Assembly (NCBI RefSeq): GCF_963662885.1
Contig: NZ_OY760059.1
Location: 992,001 to 1,056,000 of the forward strand
Source of the DNA: an uncultured Pseudodesulfovibrio sp.
GTDB taxonomy: Bacteria > Desulfobacterota > Desulfovibrionia > Desulfovibrionales > Desulfovibrionaceae
Direction of reading: 5' to 3'
Length of the DNA stretch: 64,000 nt
Shown: positions 57,380 to 64,000 of the stretch, piece after piece
How the letters are laid out: every line of letters starts with the position of its first letter
How positions within the stretch are numbered: position 1 is the stretch's first letter
Program-made: the position numbers and the translations under genes
Notes under the pieces: generated by a model
Seen by the model: only the letters and a program-made list of their open reading frames with translations
What the model was told of the DNA's origin: nothing
Database searches by the model: none

Positions 57380-57397
57380 CATTGATCTCGATCAATG
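57380..57397. promoter_or_regulatory. FNR/CRP-type operator upstream of the disulfide reductase-rhodanese gene
   Basis: CATTGAT-CTCG-ATCAATG is a perfect 7-bp dyad. It contains the exact FNR consensus TTGAT-N4-ATCAA (57382-57395). It is 141 bp before the start codon. A GC-rich dyad (GGGGT...ACCCC near 57442-57460) lies between it and the gene. Confidence 0.65.
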
Positions 57398-57535
57398 GAT
57401 GGGGCTCTGCTCCGGCGTAGGGTGGGTTCCATCAAGGAGATGGGGTTGGTCCGACCCCGTTCTGGTTTGTTTTGGGCACCATACATTGCCACCGTCTTCC
57501 GACCGGTCGGGAGGGAGGCGTAAAGGAGAAATGGC

Positions 57536-59236
57536 ATGAGTGCACAAAAAATAGTTGTAATCGGCGGCTCGGCCGCCGGACCCAAAGCCGCCGCGCGGGC
57601 CAGGCGGTTGGACGCCGAGGCCGAAGTGACCCTGTTGCAGAAGGCCCCGGAGCTGTCCATGGCATCGTGCGGTTACCCGTACTACATCGGAGGCGGCTTT
57701 GATGAAAGAGAATCGTTGCTGGCTACGCCCACAGGCGTGGTTCGCGACCCCGCGTTCTTCGCCGCCGCCAAGGGCGTGAACGCAAAGGTGAATACGGAAG
57801 TGACTTCCATCGACCGAGCAAACAGGACCGTGTCCAGCGTTGATCTGGGCAGCGGGGAGCAGTCCACCATAGGGTACGACAAGCTCATTCTCTGCACCGG
57901 GGCCAACCCCCGGCGGCCTCCCATTCCGGGCATCGATCTGGATGGCGTCTGCTCGCTGTCCGAGATGCGCGACGCGGACAGGCTGCGCGGTCTGGTCGAT
58001 TCCGGGCAGGTCAAAAACGCCGTCATCGTGGGCGGCGGGCTGATCGGCATCGAGGTCTGCGAGGCCCTGGCCGAATCCGGCATGAACGTCAACGTGGTGG
58101 AGATGCTCTCCCAACTGCTGATGTTCCTGGATTGGGAGATGGCCAAGCTGGTGGAAAAACACGTCGCCTCCAAGGGCGTGGCCGTGCACACCGACAACGG
58201 TGTGGCCGAGTTCCTGGGCAAAGGCGGCAAACTCACCGGAGTACGGCTCAAGGACGGCACCGAGCTTGCCTGCGAGCTGGCCGTGGTCTCCATCGGCGTG
58301 GTCCCCAACGCGGACCTGGCGCGCGATGCGGGGTTGGCTGTCGGCTCCTTCGGCGGCGTCACGGTGGACGAGTTCATGTGCACGTCCGACCCGCATATCT
58401 ATGCGGCGGGCGACTGCGTGGAGATCAACCACCGCATCACCGGCAAGAAGACCTTCGCTCCGTATGGCGATCTGGCCAATCTGGAAGCGCGCGTTGCCGC
58501 GGACAACATGGTCCTGGGCAATACGCGGACCTTCCCGGGCACGGTCAACAGCGGCATCTGCAAGGTCTTCGACCTGTCCGCCGGAGCCACGGGACTGTCC
58601 GAAAAACGGGCCCGGGACGAGGGCTTCGAGGTGGTCACCGCCACCAACGCCAGCCTGGACCGGCCCGGCTTCATGGGTGCGCGCCTGCTGGTCTCCAAGA
58701 TGGTGGCCGACGCCAAGACCGGCCGCATCCTGGGGTTCCAGTGCGTGGGACCCGGCGAGGTCAACCGCCAGCTGGCCGAGGCGGCCATGGCCGTCATGAA
58801 CGGCAACACGGTTCTGGACGTGAACACGGCGGACCTTCCTTACGCCCCGCCGTTCTCTCTGGCCATCGACCACTTCATCACCACGGCCCACATCCTGGAC
58901 AACAAGATGTGCGGCCGGATGACCGGCATCAGCAATGCGGCGGTCAAGGCCAAGCTGGACAACGGCGAGAAGCCGTTCATCCTGGACGTGCGTTCCCCGG
59001 GCGAGTTCGAGGCCATGCGCCTGAACGTGGGGGAGACCCTCATTCCTCTGGGCGGACTGCGCAACGCCCAGGAGAAGCTGCCCGAGGACAGGAACGCGGA
59101 GATCATCGCCTTCTGCAAGATCTCCATGCGCGGTTACGAGGCCCAGCGCATCCTGGAAGCACTGGGCTGGAACAACGTCAAAGTCATGGAGGGCGGCATC
59201 ATGGCCTGGCCCTTCAACGTGGATATGGGGCGCTAG
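57536..59236 (+). CDS. CoA-disulfide reductase-like flavoprotein with C-terminal rhodanese domain
   Basis: The 566-residue fusion has an FAD/NAD(P) pyridine-nucleotide disulfide oxidoreductase part (about 1-455). Its FAD motif is IVVIGGSAAGPKAAARARRL, and its single redox Cys is in MASCGYPYYIGGG as in CoA-disulfide reductases. NAD motif VIVGGGLIGIEVCEALAE and YAAGDCVEINHRITGK follow. The C-terminal rhodanese domain (about 475-566) has FILDVRSPGEFEAMRL and active-site Cys in IAFCKISMRGYEA. Such fusions reduce polysulfide or persulfide carriers. A ribosome site GGAGAAATGGC precedes the ATG. An FNR-type box upstream suggests redox control. Confidence 0.92.
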   Translation: MSAQKIVVIGGSAAGPKAAARARRLDAEAEVTLLQKAPELSMASCGYPYYIGGGFDERESLLATPTGVVRDPAFFAAAKGVNAKVNTEVTSIDRANRTVSSVDLGSGEQSTIGYDKLILCTGANPRRPPIPGIDLDGVCSLSEMRDADRLRGLVDSGQVKNAVIVGGGLIGIEVCEALAESGMNVNVVEMLSQLLMFLDWEMAKLVEKHVASKGVAVHTDNGVAEFLGKGGKLTGVRLKDGTELACELAVVSIGVVPNADLARDAGLAVGSFGGVTVDEFMCTSDPHIYAAGDCVEINHRITGKKTFAPYGDLANLEARVAADNMVLGNTRTFPGTVNSGICKVFDLSAGATGLSEKRARDEGFEVVTATNASLDRPGFMGARLLVSKMVADAKTGRILGFQCVGPGEVNRQLAEAAMAVMNGNTVLDVNTADLPYAPPFSLAIDHFITTAHILDNKMCGRMTGISNAAVKAKLDNGEKPFILDVRSPGEFEAMRLNVGETLIPLGGLRNAQEKLPEDRNAEIIAFCKISMRGYEAQRILEALGWNNVKVMEGGIMAWPFNVDMGR

Positions 59237-59366
59237 TGCCCACCCGGCGGCGCATCGCGCCGACCGTCAACCCAACCATCGCCCAAGGCGAAACAAAACC
59301 GGGTTTTCCCGGACAACACCATCTCCTGAAGACAACGAGCACTTCCCTTGCCGGACATTCTTCAGG

Positions 59367-59400
59367 AAAAGGCCCCGCCGATCGTTCGGCGGGGCTTTTC
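59367..59400 (+). terminator. Terminator after the disulfide reductase-rhodanese gene
   Basis: GCCCCGCCGA (59372-59381), loop TCGT, TCGGCGGGGC (59386-59395), flanked by AAAAG and TTTTC, so probably usable in both directions. It lies 12 bp from the stop of the converging gene. Confidence 0.85.
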
Positions 59401-59411
59401 TGTTGGAGCTG

Positions 59412-60083
59412 TCAGCGTGAGAGCGGGGTGCCCGTAACCCAGCCCGCGTAAAGGGGGACAGTGGTCTCTGTGGATACGCGGTGCAGTTGGCCGGGCTTGG
59501 CATTGACCCCGAACAGGTCCAGAAACGCGGCGAAGTCGTTGAACCACTGGTGGGTGGAGCTGAAGGAGTGGATTACAAGCATGGCGGCCCTGGCCTGGAA
59601 CCGCTGCGCCTCCATGAGCGCCGAGGCGGTGCGGTGCAGCAACTGATAACGGGTCGAATCCGGTAGATCGCTCAGCAGCCCCAGGACCTGCTGCAGGTGG
59701 GCGAGCCGTCGGCGTTTGCCGTCGGAGGCGTTCTGCCGCCATTTGCCCAGCGGCTGGCCAAAAGTCTCGGTTGCCTTACCCTCGACCATGATCGTGACCG
59801 CCCCGGAGCCGTCGGCAGCCAGGACAAAGAGGTCGTTCTGCGATGGGTTTCCCGCGCCCGGAAGGGGGACCTTGTGTTCGGGGATGGCAAGATTCATCTT
59901 CAGGTCCGCGAATTCGGCTGTGCTTTTCAACAAGGTGGCCACCTCGGGCGGCCAGCCCTCGGCGCTCTCCCAGGCGTATGCCAGCTCTTTGGCGGAGTAG
60001 CCGTTTTTCCATTGTTTTTCCGGTGAGGCCAGGAAATCGCGCCAGTCTTCGGCGGAGCGGGTGGGCCTGTAAATCCGATGCAT
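59412..60083 (-). CDS. Hypothetical protein, PD-(D/E)xK-like pattern
   Basis: The 223-residue protein starts at the ATG at 60083 with AAGGAG upstream. It contains NPSQNDLFVLAADGSG followed after 15 residues by VTIMVEGKATETFG. An acidic residue on one strand and E-x-K on the next is the pattern of PD-(D/E)xK nucleases. Other parts are YSAKELAYAWESAEGWPPEV and SFSSTHQWFNDFAAFLDLFG. I tentatively place it with DUF6946-type proteins. It may be a nuclease-like protein of unknown role; no methylase or toxin partner is adjacent. Confidence 0.65.
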   Translation of the reverse strand: MHRIYRPTRSAEDWRDFLASPEKQWKNGYSAKELAYAWESAEGWPPEVATLLKSTAEFADLKMNLAIPEHKVPLPGAGNPSQNDLFVLAADGSGAVTIMVEGKATETFGQPLGKWRQNASDGKRRRLAHLQQVLGLLSDLPDSTRYQLLHRTASALMEAQRFQARAAMLVIHSFSSTHQWFNDFAAFLDLFGVNAKPGQLHRVSTETTVPLYAGWVTGTPLSR

Positions 60084-60247
60084 TGCATTTTCTCCTTGGG
60101 TAATGGTGTAACAGTTCTTTCCTATACAGTCGTGTGAGCGCGCCGAAATGCGCGGAAAAAAATCACGGAAAGTGAAAAAAGTTGACAGGCCGCCCTTATC
60201 GGTAGTGAACTGGCTCCCCGAATTTCCGTAACCCGAGAGGTATTGTG

Positions 60248-61909
60248 ATGCGTAGCAAGAAAATGACTGGTGGATTGGAGAAGGCGCCGCACCGTTCGCT
60301 GCTGTATGCGAGCGGGTTGTCCAAGGAAGAAATGGACAGGCCCCTGATCGGCGTGTGCAACGCCCAGAACGAGATCATTCCCGGTCATGTACACCTGGAT
60401 ACCATCGCCGAAGCCGTCAAGGCGGGCATCCGCATGGCTGGCGGCACTCCGCTGGAGTTCCCGGCCATCGGCGTGTGCGACGGCCTGGCCATGAATCACG
60501 AGGGCATGAAGATGTCCCTGCCCAGCCGCGAGATCATCGCCGACTCCGTGGAGATCATGGCCACGGCCCATCCCTTCGACGCCATCGTCTGTATTCCCAA
60601 CTGCGACAAGATCGTGCCCGGCATGCTCATGGCCATGCTTCGCCTGAACATCCCGGCCGTGCTCGTGTCTGGCGGCCCCATGCTGGCCGGCCACAAGAAG
60701 ACCTCTGACCTGATCACCGTGTTCGAAGGCGTTGGCAAGGTCCGCGCCGGACAGATGACCGAGGAGGAGCTGGAGGAATACACGGCGGGCGCATGCCCCA
60801 CCTGCGGTTCGTGCGCGGGCATGTTCACGGCCAACTCCATGAACTGTCTGGCCGAGTCCATCGGTCTGGCCCTGCCCGGCAACGGCACCATCCCGGCGGT
60901 CATGTCCGCCCGCACCCGGCTGGCCAAGAAGGCGGGTATGCAGGTCATGGAGATGCTCGAACGGAACATCTGCCCCCGCGACATCGTCACCGAAAAGTCC
61001 GTGCACAACGCGGTGACCATGGATATGGCGCTGGGTTGCTCCACCAACACCACGCTGCACCTGCCCGCCCTGTTCGCCGAAGCGGGTCTTGATCTTTCTC
61101 TGCAGATGTTCAACGAAATCAGCATGAAGACGCCCAACCTGTGCAAGCTTGCCCCGGCCGGTCCGCACTACATGCAGGACCTGGACGAATCCGGCGGCAT
61201 CCCGGGCGTCATGAGCGAGCTGGTCAAGAAGGACCTGCTCAACCTCGACGTCATGACCGTTACCGGCAAGACGCTCGGCGAGAACCTCAAGGATCTGGAC
61301 GCCAAGGTCACGAACCACACCATCGTTCGGTCCATCGAGGAGCCGTACTCCAAGGAGGGCGGCATCGCCATCCTGTACGGCAACATCGCGCCCGAGGGCT
61401 GCTGCGTGAAGCAGTCCGCCGTGGCTCCGGAGATGATGCGGAACACCGGTGTGGCCCGGGTCTTCAACAGCGAGGAAGAGGCCGTGACCGCCATCTTGGG
61501 CAACGACATCAAGCCCGGCGACGTGGTCGTCATCCTCTACGAAGGTCCCAAGGGCGGCCCGGGCATGCGCGAGATGCTCACCCCCACCTCGGCCATTTCC
61601 GGTATGGGGCTGGGCGAGTCCGTGGCCCTGATCACCGACGGCCGGTTCTCGGGCGGAACGCGTGGCGCGGCCATCGGCCACATCTCGCCTGAAGCCGCTG
61701 CGGGCGGCACCGTGGGCCTGATCCGCGAGGGCGACAAGATCGAGATCGACATCCCGGCCCGCAAGATCAACCTGCTGGTGGACGATGCCGAGCTTGAGGA
61801 ACGCAGGAAGACCCACAAGCCCGTGGTCAAGGAAGTCAAGTCGCCGTTTCTGCGGCGCTACGCCAAGCTGGTCACCTCGGCCTCGCGCGGCGCGGTCTAC
61901 GAGAAATAG
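60248..61909 (+). CDS. ilvD: Dihydroxy-acid dehydratase
   Basis: IlvD makes the branched-chain 2-oxo acids for valine, isoleucine and pantothenate from the dihydroxy acids, with an iron-sulfur cluster. The 553-residue protein has GVCNAQNEIIPGHVHL, CDGLAMNHEGMKMSLPSRE, CIPNCDKIVPGMLMAM (cluster Cys), ACPTCGSCAGMFTANSMNCL (cluster Cys) and the C-terminal TDGRFSGGTRGAAIGHISPE. The start ATG at 60248 has GAGAGG upstream; a GTG immediately before it is in frame. TTGACA at 60182-60187 may be its -35 box, with no good -10. Confidence 0.97.
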   Translation: MRSKKMTGGLEKAPHRSLLYASGLSKEEMDRPLIGVCNAQNEIIPGHVHLDTIAEAVKAGIRMAGGTPLEFPAIGVCDGLAMNHEGMKMSLPSREIIADSVEIMATAHPFDAIVCIPNCDKIVPGMLMAMLRLNIPAVLVSGGPMLAGHKKTSDLITVFEGVGKVRAGQMTEEELEEYTAGACPTCGSCAGMFTANSMNCLAESIGLALPGNGTIPAVMSARTRLAKKAGMQVMEMLERNICPRDIVTEKSVHNAVTMDMALGCSTNTTLHLPALFAEAGLDLSLQMFNEISMKTPNLCKLAPAGPHYMQDLDESGGIPGVMSELVKKDLLNLDVMTVTGKTLGENLKDLDAKVTNHTIVRSIEEPYSKEGGIAILYGNIAPEGCCVKQSAVAPEMMRNTGVARVFNSEEEAVTAILGNDIKPGDVVVILYEGPKGGPGMREMLTPTSAISGMGLGESVALITDGRFSGGTRGAAIGHISPEAAAGGTVGLIREGDKIEIDIPARKINLLVDDAELEERRKTHKPVVKEVKSPFLRRYAKLVTSASRGAVYEK

Positions 61910-61930
61910 CCGGGCGCATCAAACCAATGA

Positions 61931-61968
61931 AGAAGCCGGTTCGGGGATTCCCCGGACCGGCTTTTCAT
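61931..61968. terminator. Terminator after ilvD
   Basis: AAGCCGGTTCGGGG (61933-61946), loop ATT, CCCCGGACCGGCTT (61950-61963) with a wobble pair, followed by TTCATTT. The minus-strand side (CTTCTTCATTGG) may serve the converging gene. Confidence 0.75.
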
Positions 61969-61972
61969 TTGC

Positions 61973-62776
61973 TCAGTTCTTTTGTTCGCGCCATGGGAGG
62001 CGTTCGTCCAGATGTGTCTTCCTGTTGGGGTACCACCGGCCCATGATCTCGGTCAGGGTCCCGTCTTCGCGCAGGGACTGGAATGCCTTCTGCCAGGCCT
62101 TCACGGTTTCGAGCGGGGTATCGCGCGAGATGGCTATATAAAGATCCATTTCCTTGAGCGGCAGGGCAACCTCGAAATTGTCCGGGTTGATACCGGCGCA
62201 GTCGGTCATGGACACCAGCCCGGAGTCGGAGCCGATGATGAGGTCGAGGCGTCCGTACTCCAGCTTGCGGTAGTTGGTCGCGTCGTTGGCGGTCCGTTGC
62301 AGGTTGGTGAAGCCGAGCTCGGTCAGATAGCGGTCGCGCGCGTCGCCGATGTAGGTGCCGATGGACCCGACCTTGCGGGCGTCGTCCAGGCTGTTGATGA
62401 CCACTCCCGATCCCTTGCGGGCCAGAAAGCACCAACGCACGCGAAAGATCGGTCCCACCCAGTGGAAGAGCGAGTCCCGCTCCTCGGTCCTGGTGGCCGG
62501 AAACAAAGCGACGTTGGGTTGGTCAATGGCGATGTGGTAGGCCCGCGCCCAGGGCATGGGCTCAATCCGTGATTTGCAGTGGGTCCGGTCCGCTAATTCA
62601 CGGACGATCTCCACCGCCCAACCGCTCAAATGGCCGTTGACGGTCTGTACCGCCAGCCCGTTTGGTTCGGCGAGCAGTTGAAGGTCGCCCGCCAGGGTCG
62701 TGCGAGCCGTTCCTGCAAGCAACAAAGAGGAAAAAATGAAAAAAATGACCGGGGAAAAGCGTGCTGACCAATTCAT
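61973..62776 (-). CDS. Orphan amino-acid-type periplasmic binding protein (SBP_bac_3)
   Basis: The 267-residue protein has a signal peptide (about 28 residues, ending TTLA/G). A family-3 solute-binding fold follows: NGLAVQTVNGHLSGWAVEIV, EPMPWARAYHIAIDQPNVAL, ATRTEERDSLFHWVGPI, VGSIGTYIGDARDRYL, YGRLDLIIGSDSGL and the closing WQKAFQSLREDGTL. No permease or ATPase lies next to it. Free-standing relatives occur widely in Desulfovibrio and may feed chemoreceptors. It lacks a clear ribosome site. Confidence 0.85.
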   Translation of the reverse strand: MNWSARFSPVIFFIFSSLLLAGTARTTLAGDLQLLAEPNGLAVQTVNGHLSGWAVEIVRELADRTHCKSRIEPMPWARAYHIAIDQPNVALFPATRTEERDSLFHWVGPIFRVRWCFLARKGSGVVINSLDDARKVGSIGTYIGDARDRYLTELGFTNLQRTANDATNYRKLEYGRLDLIIGSDSGLVSMTDCAGINPDNFEVALPLKEMDLYIAISRDTPLETVKAWQKAFQSLREDGTLTEIMGRWYPNRKTHLDERLPWREQKN

Positions 62777-63224
62777 GCGCGCCAGATAGCAGAAAAGTGT
62801 GTTTTTGACATCAGTAAAATACGCATCCGGAAAATTGGTCCCCGGAAACGAGAAAGGCCTCCTTGCGGAGGCCTGTGATTTCTCGGTGCAAAAAAAGGAA
62901 GATGTTTTTCTTAGAGCATTGTCCGTGCCAAACTGGGCAGAAAATTTATAAAAAAATTAAAAACAATAATTTCAGTATAATACAGATGCAGCCGGAACTG
63001 TCTTCGGTTTTTGCCGCTGAGCGGTTGCGTACAAGAAATTGAACTTTGCCGAGGAATCGGGGTTGAGAGTTCAAAAAATGAAACCGAATGTAAAATGGTC
63101 TTTCGCTAATGCAATATAGTTCATTACGTTATGTTAATATTTTAAACACGTGTTTAAGATTTGTGGATATTATATACAAACTCCTTTAAGAGCTTTGCAT
63201 CTCTTGTCATTAAGGAGTGACGCA
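62777..63224. other. 448-bp AT-rich spacer before the chemoreceptor gene
   Basis: No gene is visible. The spacer contains a nested hairpin at 62849-62887 (CGAGAAA outside, GGCCTCC-TTGC-GGAGGCC inside). It also has a perfect -10-like TATAAT at 62976-62981 without a good -35, and a perfect palindrome TTAAACACGTGTTTAA at 63142-63157. Base composition is much more AT-rich than the rest of the window from 62940 to 63220. Confidence 0.6.
63142..63157. promoter_or_regulatory. Perfect 16-bp palindrome upstream of the chemoreceptor
   Basis: TTAAACACGTGTTTAA, centred 76 bp before the chemoreceptor ATG. A homodimeric regulator site is likely; the regulator is unknown. Confidence 0.45.
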
Positions 63225-64000
63225 ATGGACATCAAGAATCTTGGTATTGGCCAAAGGCTGGTTGCTATTCTGGCCGTTCTCATGCTCGCGCTGGTTACAA
63301 TTTTCCTTGTTGCAGTATCTTTCGGCACAAAATCACTGACACTATCCGTTGTATCCGGGGGGCTGGAGCAAACTGCGCGCACCATAAGCAGTACAATGGA
63401 AGGAATCGTCGACGACCGCATACATTTTCTTGATTTCGCAGCTTCTTCGGACGTCATCATGGACGCCGCGGCAGGCGGGGACTGGCAAAAGGCCGAAGAC
63501 TGGCTCAAGGAGGCCAAAAAAAACGACCCCATGCTGGAATCGCTTTTCGTGCACAACGCACAGGGGATCAGCGTCGTGACCACCAATGATGGTGGTCGGG
63601 GAAAGAATTATTCCTCCAAGGAGTATTACAGGGCCATCATAACCGAGGGAAAGGACGTCTACGTTTCCGGAATGACGCTCTCGCCCGCCTCGCAGAAACC
63701 GAGAATCGCCATCGTCAAGGCGATCAAGCGCGGCGGCCGGACCATCGGTTACGTGGGCATGTCCATACTGGGCCGGTCCTTCAGCCGCTATCTCGAATCG
63801 GTCAAGGTCGGTGAGAACGGCTACAGCTTCATGTACGACCACAATGGCGTCGTGCTGGCCCATCCTGACAGCAAGCTGATTTTCAGGGATCTTTCGGACG
63901 TCGGGTTCATTCAGGACGGTATCCGGATGCGCGACGGCTTCATCGAATACGAATGGGAAGGCGCGACCAAATACATGGCCTTCGGCCAGGTGGACAGAAC
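63225..64000 (+). CDS. Methyl-accepting chemotaxis protein, dCache sensor (C-terminus cut by window edge)
   Basis: The frame is open from the ATG at 63225 (AAGGAG 7 bp upstream) to the right edge, 258 codons. Residues 10-32 are a membrane segment (LVAILAVLMLALVTIFLVAV). The following periplasmic part is a dCache domain: MLESLFVHNAQGISVVTTND, YSSKEYYRAIITEGKDVYVS, RTIGYVGMSILGRSFSRYLE and KVGENGYSFMYDHNGVVLAH. The HAMP and signalling domains are expected beyond the window, so the MCP call is inferred from the sensor type. Confidence 0.8.
   Translation, partial: MDIKNLGIGQRLVAILAVLMLALVTIFLVAVSFGTKSLTLSVVSGGLEQTARTISSTMEGIVDDRIHFLDFAASSDVIMDAAAGGDWQKAEDWLKEAKKNDPMLESLFVHNAQGISVVTTNDGGRGKNYSSKEYYRAIITEGKDVYVSGMTLSPASQKPRIAIVKAIKRGGRTIGYVGMSILGRSFSRYLESVKVGENGYSFMYDHNGVVLAHPDSKLIFRDLSDVGFIQDGIRMRDGFIEYEWEGATKYMAFGQVDR

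Noticed and set aside
62849..62887. Nested hairpin as a terminator for the SBP gene
   Set aside because: It lies upstream of that gene's start on the minus strand and no other gene ends there; T-run is poor.

Overview
The window is a GC-rich bacterial chromosome segment that reads as a sulfate-reducing deltaproteobacterium of the Desulfovibrio/Pseudodesulfovibrio type. The basis is the gene content: a perR - rubrerythrin - desulfoferrodoxin - rubredoxin - rubredoxin:oxygen oxidoreductase cluster, a heme-binding chemoreceptor like DcrA with a tetraheme cytochrome, futalosine-pathway menaquinone genes, hydrogenase maturation genes hypA/hypB, and a sigma-54 activator beside Mrp and NifX-like genes. 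The genus is an inference from remembered relatives, not from a search. I see no prophage, insertion sequence, CRISPR array, rRNA or tRNA.

Layout. 0-5.8 kb (minus strand): a truncated secreted protein, smpB, the general PTS proteins EI and HPr, an isolated EIID, and bioY-bioB. 5.9-12.5 kb: a small membrane peptide, rsmI with a YraN-family protein, an orphan sugar-type binding protein, a Gfo/Idh/MocA oxidoreductase, and a two-gene FAD/iron-sulfur 2-hydroxyacid dehydrogenase. 12.5-18.5 kb: a membrane protein, secA, an outer-membrane barrel, a Nif11-like leader peptide, CreA, and a DUF486 membrane protein. 18.7-26.3 kb: a small conserved gene with ubiE/menG, a nucleotide-sugar dehydrogenase, mqnB, a polyprenyl diphosphate synthase and purL. 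UbiE, MqnB and the prenyl synthase together point to menaquinone synthesis.

26.4-32.8 kb: tetraheme cytochrome plus heme chemoreceptor, then the oxygen-defence cluster. perR and rbr have matching promoters (TTGACA, 17 bp, TAGTAA) in which the -10 box is embedded in the same 16-bp operator-like sequence, so one regulator, presumably PerR, should act on both. The rubredoxin gene encodes two rubredoxin domains in one frame and carries an internal ribosome site before the second. 33-43.8 kb: small conserved proteins, an EEP-family nuclease/phosphatase, a secreted protein, a VWA-OmpA protein, the envelope genes hldD and lptD, then mutL and alr.

43.8-49.9 kb: a PhoR-like kinase, PiT permease and DUF47 protein preceded by Pho-box-like 11-bp-phased repeats; a YbaY-type lipoprotein; and a TPR-like/HD-GYP pair behind a strong Fur-box palindrome. 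49.9-56 kb: an SDR, Mrp, a NifX-like protein and the sigma-54 activator. A good -24/-12 promoter and a perfect 9-bp inverted repeat sit between the activator and its probable target. A secreted hydrolase and hypA-hypB follow. 56.2-64 kb: an FMN riboswitch before ribB, a CoA-disulfide-reductase/rhodanese fusion behind an exact FNR-type box, an unknown protein, ilvD, an orphan amino-acid-type binding protein, and a truncated dCache chemoreceptor at the right edge.

The leads most worth following are the sigma-54 unit, the twin PerR-type promoters, the double rubredoxin with internal start, the cytochrome/heme-chemoreceptor pair, the solitary Nif11-like peptide, and an unexplained structured leader ending in a terminator just before the small gene upstream of ubiE.
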